Notes: a model not told the origin generated them from the letters alone. A stretch of 64,000 nucleotides of DNA from Conchocele bisecta (GCA_029237695.1 CM055273.1:55231968-55295967); one strand, 5' to 3'; shown: positions 6,766 through 18,749, numbered from the stretch's first letter. Program-made: numbers and translations.

Positions 6766-9700
6766 CTATAGGCTCGGTGTGTACCCCGTCTCCATCACTC
6801 TCCTCTTGTCGTAGTACGCCGACAACCCCAACTTCTCCTGCTTGTACGTCTTCATCACACCGTTAACAATTCGGAATCCCCTGTTCTCTGCCATGTCCAT
6901 ACCCCCTTCGAGAGCACTGTTGTACCTCCCCCAAGTCAGATTGTTAGATATCCTCGACATCCCCTTGGCCGAATGCTTAATTTGTTCGTCACCGCTCACG
7001 TAGTAACACTTGCTGCACAGCGCGATGGCTCTATCTCCATCGAATTCCAGCTTGAACAGTCCCGGAGTTCTGTTGCTCCACGCCAACCACGCCAACCACT
7101 CAGCCTTCTCCTTGTTGAACTTTCTCTTCATCTTCTTTCTCACCACCTTCGCCAGCGTCATCTCCGACAGCGCGAAGTACATGCTATCAGTGTCGATCTG
7201 TATAAGTTCGAAATCTCCGCGATCCACGTACTTGTCCAAGAAGTCGTAGTAGAACTCCAGCATCCGGAGCTTGGCCAACTGGTAGACCGCTATGCCACAC
7301 TGAAACGGTCTGTTGATCACCACTCGAGTCTTCCTGCTCGATATCTCGTAAGCCTCCCCAATCTCCTCCAGGTCTTCGAACCACGCCGACCTCAGTGCCC
7401 GATCGACAGTCTTCTCATCCTTCGTATATGTGGTGTTCAGGTGTCTCTCTTGTGCCTCTATCAGCTTGCCACAACACGCGTTGTCAACCAGTTTGAATAT
7501 CTCAGCCAACACCACCTTGCTCATGTCGACGTCCCCCTTCCGTCTGGCGGCGGTGACCTCTTTAATGAACCTTTGAAACGGTTTGCCGGGCGTGTAGTCT
7601 ATCACCCTATGCACCGCCTTGACGACCAGACCGTGCTCCAGATACCACTTTAGCAGCCGGGAGTATATGATCATATTCTTGGCGGACAGTGCACCCAATG
7701 AGCTTTATCTGTCCTTCGACCCTTTTCCTCCCGGTCCTGGTCAGATAGTCCTTCATGTGCTGAGGAACCTCGGTCTCGTCGACTTCTCGATTAACGAACA
7801 GCGGCGACATTTCAGAGAACTTGTCTCGCAACGTTTCCGGGACCTCTATATCCAACTCTGCAAATCCGAACAACTTGTCATTCCTGACCTTCCTCACGAA
7901 ACAGTCTATATACGACTGTCTTTCCGGGTGGTCACCCGTCCATATCGTCTCCTCCCCGCACGGCATGTCTTTCGACAGGGTAGACAGATACAGCGCATTG
8001 GCGTCGTACCCCAGCACCGCCTTGCACATCTTCTCCTCCCGACTCCCTACCTGACCCCCGATCGTCGACCTGCCAGACTCTGCGTATCTGGAGAACACTA
8101 TGGACGGACCACCGACCAATCCCTCCTTCATCATCGCGTAAGTCTCACCCTTCGGCGCCCACAGCTCGGGTGTGTCCACCTTCCCATCGATCGACCCGCG
8201 GAGAAGGTACTGAAGGGAAACACCAGGCAGAGACACAGCGTCCTTGAGTATGTCCACGCCTCTTCCCCTGTAGAACTCCGTCATTTTAGTCAGTGCCTCC
8301 AGGAGCGGTCCGACATCCAAGTCGTTGTAGTGTTGCAACCATTCATGGAACGTCTTCATCCCCTTTTCTCGGAATACCTTCTTGCACTCTTTCCACTCGG
8401 ACAGCGACAGTAGGAACTCACCCTTCAACTTCGAGTACCACTCGGGATAGTCGGGCAGCCCCGGATGGTCGAGTTTTTCTGATGAATCGAACCACTCGTA
8501 CGGGAAGTGAGACTTTACCGTTTTACAGTCGTACGCCTTAACCCACCGGTCATAACTGATGCCGGGTCCCAGATATTGTATGATATCGAGAAATCTGAAC
8601 TCCGTGGTTAACAGAAACATCGTCGTGCTGGCCCTCTTTCCGACCATCACCTTATTCACTGTGGCCGCCAACTTCTCGACAAGGTACCGCTTGATGAGAT
8701 TCAGGTCGTACCTGCTGCAGTTGAACCCCACCACTGGGATTTGGTCGATCCACGAGACGATCTTCTCTCGCTGAGGTTTCGACAGCATCTCTATGTCGAT
8801 CGGCAGATACTTCTTCCTAACCCCCTCCCTGATGACTTTACCTCTCCTCTGCAGCTCGGTCACGAACTTCTCGACCAGAGTGTCGGGGTCTCGTTCGCAG
8901 ATGTGGGTGATCCCCTCGTGCATCGTATCCCCCAACGACACCGACATAGGGACGTGCTCGACCTCGAAGGTCGAGGTGTTTGGTGGGTCGCTTGATTTTC
9001 GACTTGTCGAGATAAGCTTCGAAGTTGTAGACTATCTGGTGAGAGTACAGAGTCGTCTCCTCATCGCGCGGTGGTGGTTCATAATGGGCCTCCTTCAACA
9101 ACTCGCACTCCCACATCACCACCAGTTCGTAACCCGCCTCCCTTATCTTAGCGTCTTGTATTTTCGTCCTCTCGTACAGCGATCTAGCGTTACCTCTCAC
9201 GCAATGCGTCGGACACCCGTGCCAGTGGCATCCGTGAAACTGAAACACGTTCTTGATTTCGTGACAGTAGCCGTCTACCGGATCGCCGGCACCCACCTCT
9301 CGCCCCCGTGACGGCATCTCGCGTGATGTATGTGCTTTCCCACCCTCTCCTCTTCTCTGCTCAACCATCGAATCGACATCGCACTCGCTGACCCCTTGGG
9401 ATAGAACGCCTTCTCGTATGCCGTCTGCGGTCTCTCTACCCTCTTACCTGGACATATCACCACGGTCTTCCCACCCATGCAGGTGGTCGCGTGCCTGTGC
9501 ATGTTACACGACTTTGTGAACCATTGTTGACATCCGGAGCACCCGTACTCGTTCGTCATCTTGCGGAGGTTCGTTATGAGGAACGAGTGACCTGCAAACA
9601 TTCCTATCGTCATGATCTTCTCCCCAACCGCGTCGTAGTTTGCCGGAGACTTCATTAGGTACCACACTCCGTCGGCGGTGGGCTCGTAAACGCGAATGCC

Positions 9701-10603
9701 CAGCTTGAAGCGCTCTTCTACCTTCTTAATATCATCCAGGGGGATTCTCTTACTACCCGGTCCGTTATCGTGCCCGAGGTATTCACGAGCCAGAGATCGT
9801 GCCTTCTCACAACAGCAGTCGGGTCTCCCTCCACGGTGGATGGCTATGCACCTAAACAGACACAAGTAGTCGTCGTACTTGTCGACGGAATACATTCCCT
9901 TTTTCTGTCTTAACCAGTCGGGGAGTTTTCCCGCTCCCATGAGAAGTTGTTGCGCATCGATGATCATCTTTACCTCGATCGATATCCAACGAACGAAGGT
10001 CCATTTTGTGTTTGGTCTATCGACTTTGTCGTTGTCCATTCGACCTGTCTCTCTATCGGATATCCAACTCTCAGTTTTGGCGATCTCGTTTATCCACGGA
10101 CTGCCCTTTGATTGTTTGTGATAGATCATAGTAGCGTCGGTCTCTATGTTCCTAATACGATACGAGCACGAATACCTCAGATAACATGCCGTGGTCATCT
10201 CTGGGCGAATATTATTCATTATGCGATTAGCCATCTCCCCGTCTATCCCCCTCTCGAAAGTACTATCTTCCTCCTACCCCTATCAACAGTTTCCCTAGCT
10301 TCCGCATATTCAGCGAGAACCTTGGGACCCTCCTCCACCAAATCTTTGGCGAGCTCTATCCTACTCTTAGGAGGTCTCCCCACCAACCGTTGATAAATCT
10401 TATTGTAGTACGCCTTGCATAGTGGTTTTCTGCGCGCGCTGGGATCTTCTTTTACACGCTGCGCGTAAGCGGTGGCACGAAGACTGGCCGTTGTCACGTT
10501 CTTCAATTTCTCGGAGCGTTTTTCGGGGTTTCTTGAGTCTCAAACCTCTTAGGGAAATTCCCCAACTCTTAGCTTGCTCTCTCATTTGCTTTATGGTAGA
10601 CAT
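6766..10603 (-). pseudogene. POLB: Polinton protein-primed family B DNA polymerase, broken into several frames
   Basis: It replicates the linear element by protein priming. Pieces run 10603 to about 10500, 10506-10243, 10234-9275, 9368-8838, 8947-7607 and 7698-6766. The N-terminus (STIKQMREQAKSWGISLRG) looks like a SAP/HeH-type helix pair. A Cys/His cluster follows near 9480-9540 (CSGCQQWF, CNMHRHATTC), then a block FQFHGCHWHGC. Exonuclease motifs are NFEAYLD (Exo I, 9004-9026), GFNCSRYD (Exo II) and YNDLD (Exo III). Polymerase motif A is GYDANALYL near 8000-8020, motif B KLVDNACCGK near 7460, and motif C DTDSMYF near 7185. Frame changes near 10500, 10250 (G run), 9300-9330, 8950 and 7690 make at least five lesions, and Exo I has Asn where family B enzymes have Asp. 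Total about 1,280 codons, normal for Polinton polymerases. Confidence 0.88.
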
Positions 10604-10900
10604 TATACTGAGTATAACCAATGGATTCTTATCTCTAATAGGTGTCAGTTGTTATTTTATTTTTAATAAATGTATGACAAATTGTTGTATTATACTGAGT
10701 ATAACTTATGGATTTCTTATCTCTAATTGGGTGTCAGTTGATATTTATGACAGATTGCTGTATTATACTGAGTATAACATAGGGATTTCTTATCTCTAAT
10801 AGGGTGTAAATTGTTGGTAGGTATGACAGATTACTGTATATACTGAGTATAACATAGGGATTTCTTATCTCTAATACTAGCATTGTCCCAACATCTGCAA
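10604..10900. repeat. Subterminal tandem repeats with TATACTGAGTATA palindromes
   Basis: Four diverged units of about 65-90 bases each contain TATACTGAGTATAAC followed by GGATTTCTTATCTCTAAT and GGTGT. TATACTGAGTATA is nearly palindromic. They sit directly upstream of the polymerase start at the presumed right end of the element, so they could be subterminal repeats or a promoter array. No terminal inverted repeat can be confirmed because the left end is missing. Confidence 0.55.
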
Positions 10901-11110
10901 TAGGCGACAATGATATAACTCGGTTGACGTTTCGTGAGAGTCCGTTGTATCGAGGCCGTCAGGGTTCGGCCTATTAAAAAGTAAGCGACCTTGTATAATG
11001 GAGTATATGGAGGGGGTAAAAAAAAGAGTTAGCTTATTTTGTTTTCATTTATTGATGCTTTTAGGCATATTTAATGTATGTATAGACCTCGGTCCGTTAC
11101 TTCAACCTGT
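10901..11110. repeat. Flank with a one-sided fragment of the ACAGGTTGAAGTAAC MITE
   Basis: From about 11039 to 11109 the sequence matches the right half of MITEs at 39.9 and 40.2 kb (TTTCATTTATTGATGC, GACCTCGGTCCGTTAC, TTCAACCTGTG). A left half is not seen, so it is a fragment or the left half is too diverged. Positions 10901-11030 show nothing further. Confidence 0.55.
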
Positions 11111-14100
11111 GACTGAGCCCTGTAAAGAAAACATGTTAGGTAATCAATACAGCTTCAAATGATGATGATATGCTTATACAATAAATATAATCTAACATGT
11201 GCGTTGATTTAATTTATTAAACTGGCTGACTAACATCATAAGAAACGAGGCTATGCCGAGTAAACTCGTTTAATAAATATATAATTAAATCATCACTCTA
11301 TGTACATGTACATTGTAGTTCGGGCATTCGGGTTAAAGAGGTTCCATTCTAAGGCACATATGCGAGCGCTGCTAGATATAGAATAATAATGAAGTAATTA
11401 CAATTTTCGAGAGAAAAAAATCGAAAAGAACATTTTATTTTGTATGTGTGTTTTGCAGCAAAGAACAGAAAGTATCGCCAGAGATAACGAACAAGAAAAC
11501 CCTATCAAACTTCAACATACATATTATTTTCGAGAGGTTCAACTATACCTTGAGTCGAAAGCAAACCAATCCCAGCACTACCTCGGCCACAATCTCAAAC
11601 CTGTCGTCATCTTCCACCATCTTCTCGAACTCTTTGGCCAACCGGCAGTGCTGCACATAAAGAATACCAGACAGGTGACGTTGGTAAAAGGTGGCCAACC
11701 ACCATCGGCTTTACCTATACAGTGGAACCTATCTAAACCGGACACCCTGGGAGGTCCCCAGACGGATGACCACTTCAAGACACGCATTGTTGCCTTGCAG
11801 TTATACATATATTGTCATTGAATGTAATATCAATGGAATATGTAATAGTTACTGCCCTAATCGAGGTGTTCATGTGTTTGAACAACCTACATGTGCCTAT
11901 GGAACCCCGAGCCGCGAAGCGGCGAGGTGTTTCATGTGCACATGTAGGTTGCTTAAACACATGAACACCTCGATTAGGGCAGTAACTGACTTACACATCG
12001 ACTTATTGACAACCGTTGGCCAGTATTCAGTGGAAATTTTGAATTTCCATTTGACATTAAATGAACTGCAGTTATGACAGTCAATAAAATCCATGTACGT
12101 ATGCTGCCAGTGGGAGTATACGTGTCCCATTGACACATTTCTCATTATTATCTGTGTTTGATGTCTAACGTATACGTAGGCGAAGCAAGCACTTAATATG
12201 CTGTATAATATGCATTTGAACATGCTTGCATAAATCATACTAATTCACAGAGATTACCAGGCTAGTGTAGTTTGAAATACCAGTGTATCAGGCAAGACTA
12301 TGCCGTTTCCGAGCCGATCCTCATTATCTTGATATCGAAAGACACTAGACTAGTATTTTATTTATCAGGTAACGTTTTATGCTAGCCAATGATCAAATTT
12401 AAAACTGTTTTCGTTGAAAAGAACGCGGACTTGTTTACGTTACGTAGTATAGTACAGTGGAACATCCGCAGGGTGTCCGCAGGGTGTCCAGCTTATATAG
12501 GCATCACTGTAACAAGAAATGACAGCGTTTAACGAAGCTTATGCCCTCGCAGTCTGCCTTGATAATAATAAAAACACAAGTCATCGGTGACCTTGACCTT
12601 GGGCTGTCGTACTGGCAGCCTTGATAATGAAATAAGGACTTTAACAGTATTGCCTTACAAATGTGCCTTATTACCAACAAGGTGAATATAAGTCCTCAGT
12701 GACATTGACCTTGGGCGGTCGGATGTGGGTAGCATGCATAACAAAGCACCATCACATTATGGCCAAATATTATCAAAATTGGCAAAGCGGTTCATCAGTT
12801 TTTGAATAATGAAAGGTGTTACTAATGTACGTATGCATGTATGTACGTACGTATGAAATGACATTCATTTAATGAATGAAGAAATATTAGCATAATTAAA
12901 ACAACAATCAAATTTAAAGACACGTGGTCTTAGGTATGTGCATAAAGTGATGAAACATGTTTAATTTAGGAAACAATAATTTAATGGTAGATTTACATGG
13001 ACTGCCTTAACCAAATCATTCGTATAGGTCGTCTTGAAAAGAATCAGTATTTGGTAAAATATGTTTATTATACCAAATCATAAATAGCGTTGCGAACGCT
13101 AGTTTTGTTGACAGTCGATGGTACTATTTTTATTTAGTTGAATTAATTCCACACGTGTCTATAAATAGCAACATATTATATGTGTGGAACAGTATTTTGA
13201 TTTCAAACTAAAAAAAATTTTATGTTTCACAAAGTGTGCTTCCTGGTACTGAAATAGCGAACGGAAATGCGTTACCTACTTATCTCCCCTCTTCATCCGA
13301 GTTATTGTAGTACATTGTGTATAAGAAAACACACAGTCCTTGTATATGGCATTTGGAGTCAATAAAGCGAAAATGAAAATAAAATTGAATAGCTTCGACA
13401 TCATCTGAAACATCATGTGAGACACTGTTTCTTTAAAATACGTTAGCACATCTCTTTTGTCATATATCATCAATTGGGTCTCTGTAGAGTTCGCATCATT
13501 TACAATTTAATCATTCATATGTTTAGCCACTGTATTTTCACATGCAGTTTCAGTAATAAACCAACTGAAGTGATTGAACTTAATGTAAGTGATTGATGCA
13601 GTTGTCATTCAACAATGAAACATGCCCTTTTGTACGATAATATAACTATTCTCAGTCAAAATGCAGAATATATCAGAGTTGTATGCCAGTCCACGTGTAC
13701 AATGTACATGCATTTTATTAGTATAATGCATACATTTGACTTTCGTAGGTAGCGTATTAGTCATAATACACTAGTGTAATAAATGTGCAAATCAGACGGG
13801 TACAATAAAACACGTTAGGTAACCAGTATATGCTTAGTATTATGCTGTGCTCCTGCAATAAAGCAACTCTAACATTTGTGTTGATGTAATATGATATTTA
13901 TTATAGCTCCTTGACTGATTTATTAATAGTAAACTCGTTAATAAATATCATCGTAAATCATCACGCAAGTAAGATCCTCTCTATATATATATAATATAGA
14001 CCAGATGAAATATGCACTTCACGAGTGGCGTAGGTTTATAACACTTTTCTGTTACTTACTGAACGCCCCTCATTTATGTCCCTATTTTTGTAGGTGACAA

Positions 14101-14980
14101 TTGTCTTTCCACGTGCTAAACTATACGTAAATATAAATATACTGTATACTACGTGTGGGAGATTCACCAGGTAAGCTTTTATTTATAGTATTTCAACAAT
14201 ATTCTACATTATAGTTTAGACATTTCTGCCGCCCGTCTATATATATATATATTTGTTTATACGTCTGTCCACGGCATTGGCACGATTTGTGATTACATGT
14301 GCTTCACTGGCACGGAGTAGGACCTTGCAGCATTTGCAAGGCGAATATGTATACCTTTATCATCATTCACCATCCAAATTAGCGTTTTATGTTATACATG
14401 TAATCATTCTGGTGATCGCAAAACACCAACAACTGCTACATTGGTGACATGTAGTAAATACAGGAAATGGTATTGATCGAATTGCGACCAACACATGCAA
14501 TGATCAAACTCGCGGATGCGCAGACTGATCTGGGCTACGCTAGCCATCGTAAGACCGCTTTTCTTAGCCGGTGTTCCTTCTGTCAAGCTATCAATTCACA
14601 CAATGACCAACGTGTGCGGGTTTCGTGTGTCACGCATGTGGCTTAGAGTGAATAAAATGTATCGTACCACGACTTTTTCGTGCCCAGGTTTGCATAAGAT
14701 GCAAACTTTTCTTTTGTCTACAGAGGTGTTCAAGTTGCTTACCAACCTCTGACAAACAATAGAGTCGATGTGTAAATCAAGGTTAAGCACAACTAACCTT
14801 CCTCTGTGTCCGGTTTAGAGAGGTTCGACTGTATAAACTAACCAATTACCACACATTTTGCTATTCTCTGCTACTTTCATTTTTCGTATGGATGTTCTGG
14901 GACCTATATATTCCCATAACCTGCACCAATTCTGCTCTGGATATTCACTAATTAAAATATAGGTTTAAGTATTGTTAAGA
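11111..14980. repeat. Gene-free repeat-rich region
   Basis: No gene recognised. Two related AT-rich repeats, each with an inverted AAACTCGTTTAATAAAT-like segment, lie at 11120-11300 and 13795-13975. A pogo/Tigger-like terminal sequence (CAGTGGAACC, AAACCGGACACC) lies at 11720-11760, with a matching opposite end at about 14805-14832. A near-perfect fold-back palindrome spans 11851-11986. Positions 12540-12720 contain two diverged repeats with the GACCTTGGGC motif. Simple TATA runs occur near 13980 and 14238. The remainder is AT-rich sequence without a signal that I can name. Confidence 0.5.
11851..11986. repeat. Fold-back palindrome
   Basis: The arms beginning ACTGCCCTAATCGAGGTGTT and their reverse complement meet around GAGCCGCGAAGCGGCGAG near 11910. 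Arm identity is very high with only small differences, so the whole 136 bases could form a hairpin. No flanking duplication is obvious. Confidence 0.7.
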
Positions 14981-15290
14981 ACGATACATTCAATCTCCTG
15001 TGACCCCCATGGTGGTGGAGCAAAAAGTCAGCGGCTGGAATTGAAACCGCCTCACATGACAAACATGATCCCAAAACTTTTACTTGGAACTACTGATGTA
15101 CATGATACATTACTATGTCTGTGAAGTAGATTGGTACATCAATTGACCGGTTTCTGGAAGCAAAGAGTGTCTATGGCATAAACCATCTGAATTATGTTCT
15201 TTACTGCACTACACCGCGCATGGATATCTGATGATTTAGTGTGGCTAAACCTATAACGTGTATCTGGTGAGGCTATGAAAAGTTGCACAG

Positions 15291-15726
15291 ATAGAGAATA
15301 GTAGGTTAGTGCCGTGAATGGGAAAAAATATCCGGCAAGGCTCAATAATTGCTTTATTTCTCATCAGAAATATATGTTGTGACCACTCATTTGAACCGTC
15401 TCGCCGAGACGGTTCAAATGAGTGGTTACAACACATACTTTGGTTCAGAAATAAGGAAAATAGATAGAGAATAGTAGGTTAGTGCCGTGAATGGAAAAAA
15501 TATCTGGCGCGGCTCAGGAAACGGGATGGGCGAGGCTCTGCCGAGCACATCCCGTTTCCGTGCCGCGCCAGATATTTTTTCCCATTCACGGCACTAACCT
15601 ACTATTATATGTATCCCGTCAACACCTACAAATGGCTGTAAAATGCAAAAATAGTATTGACTGGATATCAAAAATGTTTCACGGCACCGTGTTTCACGGC
15701 ACATACGCACTGTGTTGACGGGATAA
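15291..15726 (-). mobile_element. Composite palindromic element (modules b-half, c, b, a), copy 1, reverse
   Basis: This is a full copy of the modular family. Half of module b (TAGTAGGTTAGTGCCGTG) comes first, then palindrome c (CCACTCATTTGAACCGTCTC and its complement), palindrome b (GTAGGTTAGTGCCGTGAATG arms around GGGCGAGGCTCTGCCGAGC) and module a (ends ATCCCGTCAACAC and GTGTTGACGGGATAA). No protein is encoded, so it would be non-autonomous. Confidence 0.8.
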
Positions 15727-16059
15727 AATGGGGTATTTGGCTTATTAAACTCTCGTACCAACTGATAATCTATGCAACACACCGAGAAACGAAAAGTTCC
15801 TGTTGAGGTGGCTCGCTGAGCATAGTACATTGGACATTTATCATTGAAAAAGTATAACTGTGATATCTTCGAACACGTTGTTTCAAATAATAAACGTTTC
15901 AGTGAGGCATCACGTGACAAAATACGTTTTAAAGTACCACAACGTACGTGTAGATCATGTGTCGATTTCTACTTCAAATATACAATTCGTATGGTGTGTG
16001 CTCCTACATGTATTGCATGTATTCATCTTGGTAAACGGCTGTTTTAACCCAAACAATGC

Positions 16060-16160
16060 GGAATTAAATGTGTCGTCTGCTGGTTAGTTTTTATATGCAA
16101 AATATGAAACAACAGCAGACGACAGTTATTGTTTCCAGCATTCAAGGGTTATAGACCCAG
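16060..16160. repeat. Short inverted repeat with GTCGTCTGCTG ends
   Basis: GTGTCGTCTGCTGG at 16070 is mirrored by CAGCAGACGACAG at 16112. The same ends flank the larger palindrome at 17360-17522, so this is probably a smaller relative of that MITE. Confidence 0.45.
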
Positions 16161-16174
16161 TCTCTCATTCGTTG

Positions 16175-16700
16175 TTAACCCTTTCAACACCGCATGCCTG
16201 TATAGTGGCATTGGCAAATAGTGTAGATCCAGATCAGCCGGATCGTGACGATCCGTCTCACCAAGATCTGCACTTTTTGAAAATAATTGTCATATTGTTG
16301 AGAACAAAAACACCCCCTTTTCATAACAGGACTAGTCTAAAATCATTTTGTGACGATTGGATTGGTTGAAATTAACGTATCAAAATCCATTCCAGTTACT
16401 TGGGTGTGAAAGGGTTAAGTTGCATTCAGACAAAAGCGATATACCCTACGAATGTATTCCTGGACGCCGCTAACGCCATAGGACCGCAGCATAAACCCCA
16501 ACTTCAGCGAGCGGAATCTGCCAGTGCTGAAAACGTCAATATCAAATTGTTGCCGAGTAAACTACATATATATGTAAACTTTGAATATGTGATTGGAGAA
16601 ATGAGGTTTCTGGGTTTTACGACCAGTGTAGATTCCGATCAGCCTGTGTATCCGCACAGTCTGATCAGAATCTGCACTGTTCGTCACTCAATCGATTAAC
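16175..16700. repeat. Dispersed repeat with GTGTAGATCCAGATCAGCC core
   Basis: Two stretches (about 16180-16420 and 16615-16690) contain AGTGTAGATYC followed by GATCAGCC and then TCTGATCAGAATCTGCAC or equivalents. Further fragments occur near 14520, 25500, 37950 and 42670. I remember this pattern as a common SINE-like dispersed repeat of heterodont bivalve genomes, which supports the organism call. Confidence 0.5.
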
Positions 16701-16826
16701 TATCCGCCATGGTTCTAACAAGCAATATCGATCGTCATCACGCTACACGAATGTGATATTTGATCAGGAGATACACTGGTGACAAATAACATACGTCCCA
16801 TTTCTCCAGTCACAGGCACATATGAG

Positions 16827-17034
16827 ACACGCCATGTGACTTTGTACCTTCGGACATTTGTCATGAAATACGCTAACAAATTTTACAACATTTTCCGTAA
16901 ATGACGTCAAAAATTAACAAAGTTTTCAGAGCATGTACTTTTGACTTTATTTATGAAAAATATTGTAAATTTTGTAAACGTATTTAATGAAATTACGCAG
17001 ATGTACGAAATCACATGGCGTGTCTCATATTTGT
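16827..17034. repeat. MITE with ATGAGACACGCCATGTGA inverted ends
   Basis: ATATGAGACACGCCATGTGA at 16820-16839 is repeated in reverse at 17011-17030 (TCACATGGCGTGTCTCATAT). The centre is AT-rich without coding signal. It lies in the decarboxylase gene region just downstream of the last recognised exon. Confidence 0.55.
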
Positions 17035-17357
17035 AAAGTTGAAACGCTGGAAGATTGCCATGGTCTCCGGTGTAGAGTGTGTCCACATGATGATCCAAAA
17101 CATTATTAATTAGTATGTGTTTTGCGAACGTGTAAACAGATTAGCATAATATAAACATTGTAAGTGCAAAGAAACCCATCATAGGTGTCATTGGGTGTTT
17201 TTGTGTGTCAGGTTTAGAGGTTCCGATGTTTAGGTAATAGTAATCATCTTGGCAAGTTCATTTAAATTGTCAAACAAAATTGCACGACTGGAGAGTTTTT
17301 GTCGTAAAATGGTGAGACTTTTCTAACCAATTGTGTTAACCCTTACTACGTTGAATT

Positions 17358-17523
17358 AAATTGTGTCGTCTGCAGGAAATGTTTTATTTTCAATGTTTCT
17401 CGATAAAAACCTGTTTTGACAGCGCATGAGAATCGTCTCCACTGGAAACGATTCTCATGTGCTGCCAAAACAGGTTTTTTGTTAAGAATTAAGGTAAAAA
17501 TGAAAAACAGCAGACGACAATTT
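17358..17523. repeat. Palindromic MITE with TGTGTCGTCTGC ends
   Basis: Ends GTGTCGTCTGC (17366) and GCAGACGACAA (17510) enclose a second, near-perfect inverted repeat AAAACCTGTTTTG / CAAAACAGGTTTTT around TGAGAATCGTCTCC. It lies 70 bases downstream of decarboxylase exon 10. Confidence 0.6.
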
Positions 17524-17591
17524 TCGTCTCCCGCGTAGTGAGGGTTAAACATCGAGCCAATTACAAAGGAATACTTGGTGCTTTCAATTAC

Positions 17592-17682
17592 CCTATAATC
17601 GGGGACGCGACCTTCATTCTCATGGCGGAGGTATATCGGGTCTACATTGAAGGCGTCCACCAAGTATGAGCTGTTCTTCATC
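17592..17682 (-). CDS. Decarboxylase exon 10 (last recognised)
   Basis: 91 bases after acceptor TGTTTCAG, completing Trp and continuing MKNSSYLVDAFNVDPIYLRH, then ENEGRVPDYR; donor GTAATT. The next family block (HWQIPLGRRF) should follow in phase 0 but was not identified downstream. Confidence 0.88.
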
Positions 17683-17755
17683 CTGAAACATCGTTGTTCA
17701 ATAATGTACATCAGGGGCGGGTCCAGCATTTGGGGAACGCGGGGGGGGGGTGTCT

Positions 17756-17852
17756 AGTTGCGAATGTAACTCTTGCAATGTACTCCCGTACCGTCCGTAG
17801 CTAGCTACGGACGGTACAGGAGTAATTGCAACAGTTACCGTTCGCAACTAGG
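17756..17852. repeat. Near-perfect short palindrome, copy 1
   Basis: Arms TAGTTGCGAACGGTAAC-like meet at CCGTAGCTAGCTACGG. A second copy is at 23036-23128. Both are inside decarboxylase introns. Two or three mismatches between arms. Confidence 0.7.
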
Positions 17853-17984
17853 GAGTTGTCCTATTTTCGAGCTCTTCGAAATGCACTTTCCCGTGTTTTA
17901 CGGCATTTAAATTCAGACTCCAACTGGTGGTAAACTGTGTATCTATGTAAACTCCGTGGCTGAACGTGGGGGTTGAACCCCTGA

Positions 17985-18015
17985 ACACACCCCCCCCCCC
18001 CCCCCCCCCCCCCCT
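17985..18015. repeat. Poly-C tract
   Basis: About 26 C residues interrupted only at the end; a likely length-variable tract where assembly may be unreliable. Confidence 0.8.
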
Positions 18016-18549
18016 CTAGATCCGACCCTGTACATGTGCACACGAATATTTCGCTTTCCAGGAAACTCGCTAACAACGAGGGAAATGATAGATTGATTGG
18101 AGTGGCTAGAAAATGGTGTACCATGCAGTGAAGCTGATACAATGTATAATAGTCAATCTGGAATTAACATATATGCAAATTACTAGCATTTACCGAAAAT
18201 CAAATGCGTTTGACATCAACATCACATGGAATCACAACAACGCCACCACCGGGATATTGAACTGAGGAAATCGAAGCTGATGTATCAATATTTATGTTAC
18301 ATAATTACACGCTTTAATTACATTAAAGACATGGATATACATGGATCGCGTTACTTGAATGCACAATGAAACCTCTCTACAACAAGCATATGTGGGAGGA
18401 GAAATTACTGTTAAATGTAAAATGTTAAATGTAAACTTAACGCAAATATACAATTGGGATACACAATAATGTCTCTTTCAGACAGATGGCTGTTGTGAAA
18501 CGTGGTGTTCAAACACATCCCTTATCACATCTGGTATACATTTACGGGT

Positions 18550-18695
18550 GTTCTTTCTGTATTAACACAGCTCATGTGCAATATATGTACATGAGGATGT
18601 GATACATAAGTTAGATCACGTTTCTCCGCATGTACGAACGATAATCCGCTCGCTCCTCGTACATGCGGACGAACATTGATCTAACTTACATAACT
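18550..18695. repeat. Inverted repeat with ATGTAAGTTAGATC arms
   Basis: ATAAGTTAGATCACGTTTCT...CCGCATGTACGA is mirrored by TCGTACATGCGGACG...GATCTAACTTACAT. A hairpin-type MITE in an intron. Confidence 0.55.
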
Positions 18696-18749
18696 CCAAC
18701 ATTTAATATACAAGGTTTTAAAGTTACGTGTATGGGGTGAGACAGAAGC

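Larger units (their letters stand above)
1..10900. mobile_element. Endogenous Polinton/Maverick (adintovirus-like) element, decayed, left end outside window
   Basis: The gene set is diagnostic: major capsid protein, FtsK/HerA-type packaging ATPase, retrovirus-like DDE integrase and protein-primed family B polymerase, with several small proteins of the type conserved in animal Polintons. It lies beside sequence with host-like repeats, so it is an integrated copy. The right edge is placed near 10.88-10.90 kb, where subterminal tandem repeats stop; the matching left terminal repeat is not in the window, so the exact end and target duplication cannot be fixed. The adenain-type protease and penton genes expected in a full element are absent here and probably lie to the left. 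Frameshifts or in-frame stops break at least six genes, so I infer it is a fossil. Family recognition is from remembered sequence patterns, not a search. Confidence 0.9.

Noticed and set aside
6973..8413. Long plus-strand ORFs opposite the polymerase
   Set aside because: Shadow frames of a G+C-rich coding region; they show no family features, while the minus strand has all polymerase motifs.
17046..17080. Candidate decarboxylase exon 11 with a CCATGGCAATCTTCC segment resembling the HWQIP block
   Set aside because: No acceptor in the right phase and too few matching residues; three codons short of the family.
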